A stretch of DNA of 64,000 nucleotides. Source: Kutzneria kofuensis (lineage in GTDB: Bacteria; Actinomycetota; Actinomycetes; Mycobacteriales; Pseudonocardiaceae). The stretch's first letter is position 1; each line of letters starts with the position of its first letter. The stretch is taken from contig NZ_JACHIR010000001.1 in assembly GCF_014203355.1 (NCBI RefSeq), positions 620,001-684,000 of the forward strand, given 5' to 3'. The notes beneath the pieces were generated by a model. The model saw only the letters and a program-made list of their open reading frames with translations, was not told the DNA's origin and did no database searches. Below are positions 36,174 through 43,276 of this stretch, one piece after another. The position numbers and the translations under genes are program-made.

Positions 36174-37373
36174 GTGCCGCAACTGTGGGCCGGTGTGGAC
36201 GCGGGCAAAGCCCACCACCACTGCGTGGTGATCAACGCCGAGGGCGACAAGATCCTGTCCCGGCGAGTGCCCAACAACGAGGCCGAACTGCTGGAGCTGA
36301 TCGCCGATGTCCGAGCGCTGTCGCCCGACGTGCTGTGGGCGATCGATCTCAACGCCGGCGGCGGCGCGCTGCTGATCGCCCTGTTGGTCAACCACGACCA
36401 GGCCCTGCTCTACATCCCCGGCCGCACCGTCCACCACGCCTCGGCCGGCTACCGAGGATCGGGCAAAAGTGACGCCAAGGACGCGTTCATCATCGCCGAC
36501 CAGGCCCGCATGCGCCGCGACCTGCACCCGATGACCGCCGGCGACGAGATCGCCGTGGACCTGCGGATCCTGACCGCCCGCCGCTACGACCTGACCGCCG
36601 ACCGCACGAGGGCGATCAACCGGCTGCGCGCCCAGATCCTGGAGTACTTCCCCGCCCTGGAACGAGCCTTTGACTACAGCTCCTCCAAAGCCGCGCTGGT
36701 GCTGTTGACCGGCTTTCAGACTCCCGCCGCGCTGCGGGAGTGCGGCCAGGCCGAGCTGGCCACCTGGCTGCGGGCCCGCAAGGTCCGCAACGGCGCCGCA
36801 ATCGCCGCGACCGCGATCGCCGCAGCCCGGGCCCAGCTCACCGCCGTTCCCGGACAGTCCACTGCCGCGGCCATGACGGCGCGGCTGGCCAAGGGGGTGA
36901 TGGCCCTGGATGAGGAGATCGCGGAGACCGACGCCCTGATCGAGGGCCGGTTTCGCCAGCACCGGCACGCCGCCGTGATCCTGAGCATGCCCGGCATCGG
37001 GCCGTTGCTCGGGGCCGAGATCATCGCTCTGACCGGCGGGGATCCGGCCGCGTTCGGCAGCGTTGACCGGCTGGCCGGTGTCGCCGGCCTGGCGCCGGTC
37101 CCGCGTGACTCCGGCCGGGTTCAGGGCAACCTGCGCCGTCCGCGCCGCTACAACCGGCGGCTGCTGCGGGCGTTCTACCTGTCCGCGCAGTACGCCATCG
37201 TCCGGTGTCCGGAGTCGAAGGCCTTCTACGAACGCAAACGGCACGAGGGCAAGGTCCACAAGCAGGCCGTACTGGCCCTGGCGCGTCGACGCCTCAACGT
37301 CGTGTGGGCGCTCGTCCGCGACGAACGAACGTTCCAGCCCCACGTGCCACGACCAGGCAGCGCAGCAGCCTGA
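36174..37373 (+). CDS. IS110-family transposase
   Basis: Recombinase of 399 residues with an N-terminal RuvC-like DEDD domain (LWAGVDAGKAHH; WAIDLNAGGG; KSDAKDAFIIADQAR) and a C-terminal Transposase_20 domain with a helix-hairpin-helix (MPGIGPLLGAEIIAL) and the Ser-containing AFYLSAQYAIVR. Frame and motifs look intact, so it may be active. The GTG at 36174 is preferred because GGGAGG lies 5 nt upstream; another GTG is at 36168. Confidence 0.92.
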   Translation: MPQLWAGVDAGKAHHHCVVINAEGDKILSRRVPNNEAELLELIADVRALSPDVLWAIDLNAGGGALLIALLVNHDQALLYIPGRTVHHASAGYRGSGKSDAKDAFIIADQARMRRDLHPMTAGDEIAVDLRILTARRYDLTADRTRAINRLRAQILEYFPALERAFDYSSSKAALVLLTGFQTPAALRECGQAELATWLRARKVRNGAAIAATAIAAARAQLTAVPGQSTAAAMTARLAKGVMALDEEIAETDALIEGRFRQHRHAAVILSMPGIGPLLGAEIIALTGGDPAAFGSVDRLAGVAGLAPVPRDSGRVQGNLRRPRRYNRRLLRAFYLSAQYAIVRCPESKAFYERKRHEGKVHKQAVLALARRRLNVVWALVRDERTFQPHVPRPGSAAA

Positions 37374-37410
37374 CAGGCTCACCGCCTATCACCGCTACCG
37401 CTTGACAACG

Positions 37411-38001
37411 TCATTGGGAATCCTTCCGGGTGAACACCACGAAGCCCATGGGGGTACCGGCGGACAGTACCCGGACGACGCGCATCCCGTAGTGATCGGC
37501 GGAGGTCTGGTTGGTGACCGCGCCGGCCGGTCCGTCGTGCCCCAACGCGTCCCGGCAGGCGGAGCTGTTGGAGCTGGCCAGCACGGTGCTGCCGACCGGC
37601 TCGGTGAGCGACTCGACCAGCGACTTGGTCGCGGGGTGGTGGTAGACGACGTCCAGCGCCTCCGGGTCCACGCCCTCGGGCACCGCGAACACCATGTCCG
37701 GCAGCTGGCCCAGGAAGGTCTCCACCGCCTTGAGCTCCGGGTCGAAGAAGAAGGCGCGGATGTCGGGGTACGCGGACGGCACGAGCAGCACGTCGTGCTC
37801 GCCGGCGCGCACCCGCTCGGCCGCCTGCTCGAAGGCCGGATAGCCGACCACGGAGCCGGCTCTGCCCTCGGCGGCCCATCTGCGGCCGACGGTGACGCTG
37901 CAGGTCAGGCCGGCCGGTTCGTCGGCCAGGGTGGCCAGGGAGCGGTAACGCGGCCGGAAGGTCAGGTCTTCCTTGAAGGCGGCGACAGCGACGTCAGTCA
38001 T
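37411..38001 (-). CDS. BacA-like prephenate decarboxylase homologue
   Basis: Protein of 196 residues that aligns by eye with BacA of bacilysin synthesis (204 residues), a prephenate-dehydratase-fold enzyme that decarboxylates prephenate without aromatising it. Parallels: VPSAYPDIRAFFFDPELK with BacA VPHAYDGIKHFYMRPDLQ; VVYHHPATKSL with the SHP segment; and LASSNSSAC, then AVTNQTSADHYGMRVV. The dehydratase TRF motif is replaced around TPMGFVVF, so true PheA activity is unlikely. No ACT domain. ATG overlaps the ATP-grasp stop by 8 nt. Expected product: a dihydro-hydroxyphenylpyruvate. Confidence 0.7.
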   Translation of the reverse strand: MTDVAVAAFKEDLTFRPRYRSLATLADEPAGLTCSVTVGRRWAAEGRAGSVVGYPAFEQAAERVRAGEHDVLLVPSAYPDIRAFFFDPELKAVETFLGQLPDMVFAVPEGVDPEALDVVYHHPATKSLVESLTEPVGSTVLASSNSSACRDALGHDGPAGAVTNQTSADHYGMRVVRVLSAGTPMGFVVFTRKDSQ

Positions 38002-39277
38002 GTTCGGTCCCCAGTTCGTAGAAGCCAACACCGTCGAGATAGCGCAACGTGCCCAGATCTCGCATGAGGACCTCGTCGACCTCGTGCATGAACGTGACGA
38101 TGATCGGATAGGTGGTGTCGTCGACCGTGCGCCGCAGGCGCTGGCCGGGCTTGGTCAGCTGCCACATCTCGTGAAAGCTCTCCAGGGCCTGGATCTCCTC
38201 GATGGCCCGGTAGCGGCGCAGCGTCCCGGCCACCGGAGAGATCATCGCCGCCCACGAGTAGTACCGCTGGATCCGGTAGTCCTCGGCGCAGCGCGCCCGG
38301 AACCGCTCCGGCCGCAGGCAGGCGTCGACCATCCAGTCCAATTGGGACTCACCGATGCCCAGCCGCGCGTAGTGCGGCAGGTCGCCGCCGGAGAGCCGGG
38401 CCCCGACCTCGATCAGGCACGGTCCCTGCGGCGTCAGCTTGAGCTCCACGTGCGCCGCGCCCTGGCGGATCCCGACCGCGTCCAGCACCTGGCCCGCGTA
38501 GTCGACGAGTTCGTCGTGGTGCGGGCCGCGCCGGGGCACCAGGTAGCAGGCGCCGGACAGGTCGGTGATGCCGTTGACGGAAAACCGCTGGCTCTTCCAG
38601 ATGTCGCAGACGTGGTGCGCGCCGTCGAGGCTCACCGTGTTCACGATGAACTCCGCGCCCACCAGGTACTCCTGCGCCACCACGGCGTCGTTGTCCTCGG
38701 AGAACAGGTTCTGCCGCGAGGTGATCGCCCGCAGCGCGGCCGTCGACTGCTCGGGGGTGTCACAGAACGACACCCCGTCACCGCCGGCGCTGCGGATCGG
38801 CTTGACCACGATGCGTCCGCCCAGTTCACGGTGCCACTGAGCCAGTTCCGCCTCGTCGGCGGTGCGCAGCTGGCGGGCCGCGCGCAGGCCGGCGGCCCGA
38901 ACCGTCTCCACCATCGTGTGCTTGTCCCGCCGGGCCGCGCTCAGCGCCGTTCCGTTGCCCGGCAGGCCCATCGCCTCGGCCAGCACGTCGGTGAAGGCCA
39001 CGCCGTACTCGCCGCCGGCAACCACCGCCACCGGCCGGTACGGCTCCAGCGCGGCGATCGTCTTCTCCAGGTCGCCGTCGTGGACGATGTTGTCGACGTA
39101 GTTCGCATACGTCGGCGACGACGACCGGTACACACCCGGCGCGTCCGGCGCGCTCTGCACCCGGACGCAGTCGGCCCCGGCGGCCCGGAAGGCAGGTGCG
39201 ATGTGCCGCGCGGTCTGCGGCACGCCGTGATCAGCCGTCTCGTAGGTGTCCACGAGCACGACGCAATCGTTGGGCAA
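37994..39277 (-). CDS. ATP-grasp ligase (BacD-like amino acid ligase position)
   Basis: ATP-grasp enzyme of 427 residues. Central motifs: RIVVKPIRSAGGDGVSF (nucleotide-binding Lys and Gly loop), VAQEYLVGAEFIVNTVS (hinge and adenine contacts), and AAHVELKLTPQGPCLIEVGA with the metal-binding Glu pair. The N-terminus (CVVLVDTYETADHG) is Rossmann-like. Such enzymes join an amino acid to another amine through an acyl phosphate; in this operon it would make a dipeptide as BacD does. First gene of the operon. TTG start with GGGGGAAG upstream. Confidence 0.85.
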   Translation of the reverse strand: MPNDCVVLVDTYETADHGVPQTARHIAPAFRAAGADCVRVQSAPDAPGVYRSSSPTYANYVDNIVHDGDLEKTIAALEPYRPVAVVAGGEYGVAFTDVLAEAMGLPGNGTALSAARRDKHTMVETVRAAGLRAARQLRTADEAELAQWHRELGGRIVVKPIRSAGGDGVSFCDTPEQSTAALRAITSRQNLFSEDNDAVVAQEYLVGAEFIVNTVSLDGAHHVCDIWKSQRFSVNGITDLSGACYLVPRRGPHHDELVDYAGQVLDAVGIRQGAAHVELKLTPQGPCLIEVGARLSGGDLPHYARLGIGESQLDWMVDACLRPERFRARCAEDYRIQRYYSWAAMISPVAGTLRRYRAIEEIQALESFHEMWQLTKPGQRLRRTVDDTTYPIIVTFMHEVDEVLMRDLGTLRYLDGVGFYELGTEHD

Positions 39278-39444
39278 TTCTTCCCCCAGAAGCTCCCCCG
39301 TTGATTGATCGGAAAACTAGCTCGCGGCCGGGGGCCACGAGAAGGGGTCGCGCGCGAATCACCCTGTCGGCCTAGGAGTTCCAGTGCATGGGACAGGACT
39401 TTCCGGTTCCCCATGGGTAACCGGAGGTTAACGTCTCGGCAGCG

Positions 39445-40359
39445 TCAGGAAGCCCAGATGGCTGTCCAGGTGTCGTCCAGGTGCTGGGAACGCCGGTGCT
39501 TCTCCAGGTGCTCGCGCAGTTCGGGCAGGCCGGGATGCGGGTTGTCGGCCCGCCAGATCAGCGAGTGCGGGTAGACCGGCGTGGGACCGATCACGGGAAT
39601 GCTGCGCAGGTCGGCGGTCCAGACCTTCCGGATGCCGGTGCCCCAGAAGGTCGCGAGCGACGGCGTGTCGGCGATCATGTCCAGCATGGTGTCGCTGCCG
39701 AAGTTCGGCCCCTGGCCGTCGATGGACAGGTCGAACGCGGCGGCGAGTTCCTCGTAGTACGCGCTCCACTCGGAGCCGGGCGCCATGCCGGGCATCCAGA
39801 TCCGGTGCCCCACAAGGTCTTTCAGCGCCAGTTCGGGCGCGTCGGCGAGTTCGTGCTCGGGGCCGACCAGGAAGTTCAGGGGTTCGTCGTGCACGCGCAT
39901 CGTGCGGACACCCTCGGGCGGCGGGGTCCGCCGCGCGCAGAAGGCCGCGTCGATCGTGCCGGCCAGCACGGCGGCGGTGGCGGCCTCGCCGTTGGGCAGG
40001 ACGACGACGTCCAGCTCGATTTCCGGGTGCTGGCGGTGGAATTCGTGCAGCATGGCGGCCGTGACGAGCCGCCGGCCGAGCACGTCGACGCGCAGCGCGC
40101 GGCGGCCGGGGCGCACGGATTCGACGGCACGGTCGGCCGCTTGCAGCAGGGCGCGGGCGTGGGGCAGGAACGTCTCGCCCTCGACGGTCAGCCGGATGCC
40201 GCGGGCGGTGCGGGTGAACAGGCGGACACCAAGGTCCTTCTCCAGCGCGCTGATGCGTTTGGACACGGCCTGCTGGCTGACGCCCAACTCGTCGGCGGCA
40301 TCCTGCAACCGGCCCTCGCCGGTCGCCACCACGAAGGTCCGCACCGCGTTGAGGTCCAC
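39445..40359 (-). CDS. LysR-family transcriptional regulator
   Basis: Regulator of 304 residues: N-terminal winged helix-turn-helix (LQDAADELGVSQQAVSKRIS) and a periplasmic-binding-like effector domain. Divergent from an MFS gene across 83 bp that hold a clean LysR-type palindrome, so that exporter is its likely target. It also lies 167 bp upstream of the ATP-grasp operon on the same strand; control of that operon is possible but not shown. Confidence 0.9.
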   Translation of the reverse strand: MDLNAVRTFVVATGEGRLQDAADELGVSQQAVSKRISALEKDLGVRLFTRTARGIRLTVEGETFLPHARALLQAADRAVESVRPGRRALRVDVLGRRLVTAAMLHEFHRQHPEIELDVVVLPNGEAATAAVLAGTIDAAFCARRTPPPEGVRTMRVHDEPLNFLVGPEHELADAPELALKDLVGHRIWMPGMAPGSEWSAYYEELAAAFDLSIDGQGPNFGSDTMLDMIADTPSLATFWGTGIRKVWTADLRSIPVIGPTPVYPHSLIWRADNPHPGLPELREHLEKHRRSQHLDDTWTAIWAS

Positions 40360-40370
40360 GGCGCGAGGCT

Positions 40371-40406
40371 ACAACCGTTGGTTGTGGCTCGCCGGCGCGG
40401 GGTTGT
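40371..40406. promoter_or_regulatory. LysR operator in the divergent spacer
   Basis: ACAACC (40371-40376) and GGTTGT (40380-40385) form a perfect 6-3-6 palindrome containing the T-N11-A pattern, and a further GGTTGT half-site lies at 40401-40406, 21 bp on. This recognition-plus-activation-site layout is typical for LysR regulators. Confidence 0.6.
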
Positions 40407-40442
40407 TTGATCGGAGTCCCGTCCGGCGTCGAAGATCCAGTC

Positions 40443-41678
40443 ATGGGTAGGGATTTCGGATGGCTGTGGGCGGCGTACGCGGCGAGCACGGTCGGCACCT
40501 GGTTCGCGTTCGACGCCTTCACGCTGGTGGCGATCCTCGTGCTGCACAGCACGCCCGCCGAGGTGTCCCTGCTGGCAGCCGCCGGCCTGATCGTCGGCGC
40601 GCTGCTGGCGGTGCCGCTGGGGCCGTGGATCGAGTTCCGGCGCAAGCGGCCGGTGATGATCGCCATGGACCTGCTGCGGTGCGGGGCGCTGCTGACGCTG
40701 CCGGCGGCGTATGTGTTGCACGGCTTGACGTTCGGGCAGCTGGTGGTGGTGTCGGTGGTGGTCGCGGCGGCGGACATCGTGTTCACCGCGGCCAGCGGGG
40801 CGTTCCTGAAGTCGTTGGTGGCCAAGGAGGACCTGCTCCAGGCCAACGGCCGGTTCGAGGCGACGCAGTGGTCGGCGACGGCGGTCGGGCCGCCGCTGGG
40901 CGGGGCGGCGATCGGCGCGTCCGGCCCGATGACGACGATCGTGGTCGACGCCGTCAGCTTTCTGGTGTCGGCGCTGGGGATTCGGGCGATCCGCCGGCCC
41001 GAGCCGGCGCCGGCCCCGGCGCCCGCGTTGACCGTGGGCGAGATCTTCGACGGCTGGCGGCACATCCTGCGGCACCCGGTGCTGCGGCCGCTGTTCCTGA
41101 ACAGCGCCCTGTTCAACGGATTGCTGATGGCCACGGCGCCGCTGCTGTCGGTGCTGATGCTCGGCGACCTCGGCTTCGCGCCCTGGCAGTACGGCCTGGC
41201 GTTCGGCGTGCCGTGCCTGGGCGGTCTCGTCGGCTCGCGGCTGGCGCGACCGCTGGTGGGGCGGTTCGGTCAGGGCCGGGTGCTGCTGGCCACCAGCCTG
41301 CTGCGGGTGATCTGGGTGCCCGGCCTCGCCTTCGTCACCCCCGGCCTGCCGGGGCTGCTGCTGGTGATGGGCCTCGAGTTCGGGATCATCACCTGCTGCA
41401 GCATCTACGCCCCGGTGTCGGCGACCGCCCGGCTGGAGAACTCGGCGCCGGACACCGTGGCCCGCGTGCTGTCGGCGTGGTCGGTCACCACCAAGGTCAG
41501 CATCGCCGCGACCACCGCGGCCTGGGGCCTGCTGGCCGGCGCGATCGGGCCGCGCGAGGCGATCGCCGTCGCCGGCGTGCTGACGCTGCTCACGCCGGCG
41601 ACGATGCTCGGCCGTCAGAGCACGCGGGTGGCGTACGGCATGATCTCGCCCCAGCGCACCGGCACCACCCGCACGTAG
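40443..41678 (+). CDS. MFS transporter (MFS_3-like)
   Basis: Exporter of 411 residues with twelve hydrophobic segments, e.g. YAASTVGTWFAFDAFTLVAI at the N-terminus; EFRRKRPVMIAMD occupies the motif A position. ATG at 40443 chosen over an in-frame TTG at 40407. Probably under the divergent LysR regulator. The last 64 nt overlap the end of the convergent NlpC/P60 gene, a long overlap. Confidence 0.82.
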   Translation: MGRDFGWLWAAYAASTVGTWFAFDAFTLVAILVLHSTPAEVSLLAAAGLIVGALLAVPLGPWIEFRRKRPVMIAMDLLRCGALLTLPAAYVLHGLTFGQLVVVSVVVAAADIVFTAASGAFLKSLVAKEDLLQANGRFEATQWSATAVGPPLGGAAIGASGPMTTIVVDAVSFLVSALGIRAIRRPEPAPAPAPALTVGEIFDGWRHILRHPVLRPLFLNSALFNGLLMATAPLLSVLMLGDLGFAPWQYGLAFGVPCLGGLVGSRLARPLVGRFGQGRVLLATSLLRVIWVPGLAFVTPGLPGLLLVMGLEFGIITCCSIYAPVSATARLENSAPDTVARVLSAWSVTTKVSIAATTAAWGLLAGAIGPREAIAVAGVLTLLTPATMLGRQSTRVAYGMISPQRTGTTRT

Positions 41679-42931
41679 GCGCCGGAGTACGGCGCCTCGA
41701 TCATGCGGCCGCCGCCGATGTACATCGTGACGTGGTGGATGTTGCTGGGGTTGCCGTAGAACAGCATGTCGCCGGGGGCCATCTGGGACAGCGGCACGTG
41801 CTGGCCGGCGTAGTACTGGTAGCCGCTGTAGTGCGGCAGGTAGATGCCGACACCGGCGAAGGCGTAGACCATCAGCCCCGAGCAGTCGAAGCCGATCTTG
41901 TTGTAGTCGCCGTAGTAGTCGGCCTCGCCGCCGCCGTCGCTGATACCCCGGCTGGGGCCGCTCGGCGTGCCGCCGCCCCACGCGTACGGCATGCCCAGCT
42001 CGGCCATCGCCCGCCCGATCACCGCCGCGGCCCGGCCGGCGGCGGCCACCGGCACCGGCCGTGGCGGCGGGGCGGGGCGGTTGGCGACCGGACGGGAGGC
42101 GGCCGCCGCCGCGGCAGCGGCCGCGGCGGCCTCTTCTTCCTTCTTCTTCTGTGCCTGCCAGTCCTCGTAGCGCTGGCGCTGCGCCTGCAGGTCGCCGACG
42201 GTGGCCTGGGCCGCCGACAGCTGGTTCTCCATGGTCGTCTTGGACGCCTGGAGCTGCTTCTCCTGGTCGGCCTCGCTCTGCCGGGCGGCGACCGCGGCCG
42301 CCATCGCCGCGTCCACCTTGCGCTTGGCCGCGTCGGCCTCGTCCTGCTTCTGCTTGGCCAGCTGCAGCGCCTTGCGGCTGGCCGACTCCTTGTTGGCGCG
42401 GTCCACCTCGGCCCGCTGCGCCACGTCCATCGCCTTCAGCTCGGACTCGCTGACCGCGTTCAGCATCTGCACCCGGGCCAGCAGGTTGTCCGGGCTGGTC
42501 GCGTCGAACAGGGCGGAGAAGCCGCCGACCGCGCTGCCCTGGGAGAAGCTGGCCGCCGCGAACTCGTCCAGCCGCTTGCGGGCGTCGTCCATGGCGCCGG
42601 CCGCCGCGTCCGCCTCCAGCTTGGCCGCGGCGGCGTCGTCGCCGGCCTGCTTGGCGGCGGCCTGCGCGGCCTCCAGGTCGACCCGGGCCTTGTTGACCTC
42701 CTCCATCCGGGCCTCGACCTGGTCCTGCAGGTCCGCGAGCCGGGCGTCGGCGGCGGCGAGCTGGTTGGTCAGGTCCCCGACCTTGGCCGCCTTGTCCTTG
42801 ACGTCCTGCTGGCCGGCGCTGATGTCGGAGTCCGACGGGTTGTCGGGCGGCGGCGGCACGGCGACCCCGGGCGCGGCCGAACCCAGCAGAACGGCGAGGA
42901 CCACCCCGGCCAACACGGTTGTTCGAACCAC
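41615..42931 (-). CDS. NlpC/P60 peptidoglycan endopeptidase (RipA-like)
   Basis: Exported cell-wall hydrolase of 438 residues. Signal peptide (TTVLAGVVLAVLLGSAAPGV), a long Ala-rich coiled coil (about 35-270), an Ala/Pro linker and a C-terminal NlpC/P60 domain (about 310-438). Catalytic Cys is in GFDCSGLMVYAF and His in NIHHVTMYIGGG. It cleaves stem peptides during division or growth; the coiled coil may bind FtsEX-like partners or keep it inactive. The GTG at 42931 is chosen because AGGAGG lies 6 nt upstream. Confidence 0.9.
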   Translation of the reverse strand: MVRTTVLAGVVLAVLLGSAAPGVAVPPPPDNPSDSDISAGQQDVKDKAAKVGDLTNQLAAADARLADLQDQVEARMEEVNKARVDLEAAQAAAKQAGDDAAAAKLEADAAAGAMDDARKRLDEFAAASFSQGSAVGGFSALFDATSPDNLLARVQMLNAVSESELKAMDVAQRAEVDRANKESASRKALQLAKQKQDEADAAKRKVDAAMAAAVAARQSEADQEKQLQASKTTMENQLSAAQATVGDLQAQRQRYEDWQAQKKKEEEAAAAAAAAAAASRPVANRPAPPPRPVPVAAAGRAAAVIGRAMAELGMPYAWGGGTPSGPSRGISDGGGEADYYGDYNKIGFDCSGLMVYAFAGVGIYLPHYSGYQYYAGQHVPLSQMAPGDMLFYGNPSNIHHVTMYIGGGRMIEAPYSGAYVRVVPVRWGEIMPYATRVL

Positions 42932-43102
42932 CACACACCTCCTCGCGAAGGCTGGGCCATTCGGAGCAACACGGATAGGCCGAACGGCGTCAACCAGGCA
43001 CGATGACACTGTGCCACTCGTGCCCCGTTGACGCCACAAGTACCGCGCAAAACTCACCCACCATCAGCCACACGTGTAACACGAACGGCCTAAAACCCCG
43101 GC

Positions 43103-43273
43103 GCGTCACGCTCTCAAGCAGGGCGAATGCCGTTCTGAGGCACACCCGGGCCGGAGAAAGCGCAAGTCCCGCGCACGAGCCGTCATGAAACCAATTCATG
43201 ACCGCCCGGACGTGGGACTCGCGGTGTGCCCGAAACCGACATTCGGTGTGCCGGAGAGCGTGACTCGCCGGGG
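43103..43273. repeat. Repeat R1, copy b, inside a long imperfect inverted repeat
   Basis: Within a 345-base spacer, ordered complementary pieces face each other: GCGTCACGCTCTC (43103) with GAGAGCGTGACTCGC (43253), GGCACACC (43139) with GGTGTGCC, AAGTCCC (43164) with GGGACTC, and a perfect 7-bp central stem TCATGAA (43183-43189)/TTCATGA (43195-43201). The right arm (43228-43273) is repeat R1. The transcript would fold into one long hairpin. Nothing else was seen in 42932-43276 beyond the NlpC/P60 promoter region. Confidence 0.7.
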
Positions 43274-43276
43274 TTC

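Larger units (their letters stand above)
35950..37405 (+). mobile_element. IS110-family insertion sequence
   Basis: About 1.45 kb, a usual length for IS110 elements. It consists of about 220 bp of noncoding left end, the transposase gene and about 30 bp of right end. Borders are estimated from the flanking genes: the left lies behind the ribosome site of the DUF2000 gene, the right within a few bases of the BacA-like stop (37411). No terminal inverted repeats or target duplication are apparent, as expected for IS110. It splits a five-gene operon and is transcribed against it. Confidence 0.75.

Noticed and set aside
35499-37382. 627-codon reverse frame covering the DUF2000 gene and the IS110 element
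   Set aside because: Only the last 145 codons (from GTG 35936) are a real protein; the rest is antisense to the transposase.
37411-38001. Ordinary prephenate dehydratase (PheA)
   Set aside because: TRF catalytic motif and ACT domain are missing, and the closest match by eye is BacA.
33122-39277. Complete bacilysin cluster
   Set aside because: No BacB cupin isomerase, BacC oxidoreductase or BacG reductase is present, so the product should differ.
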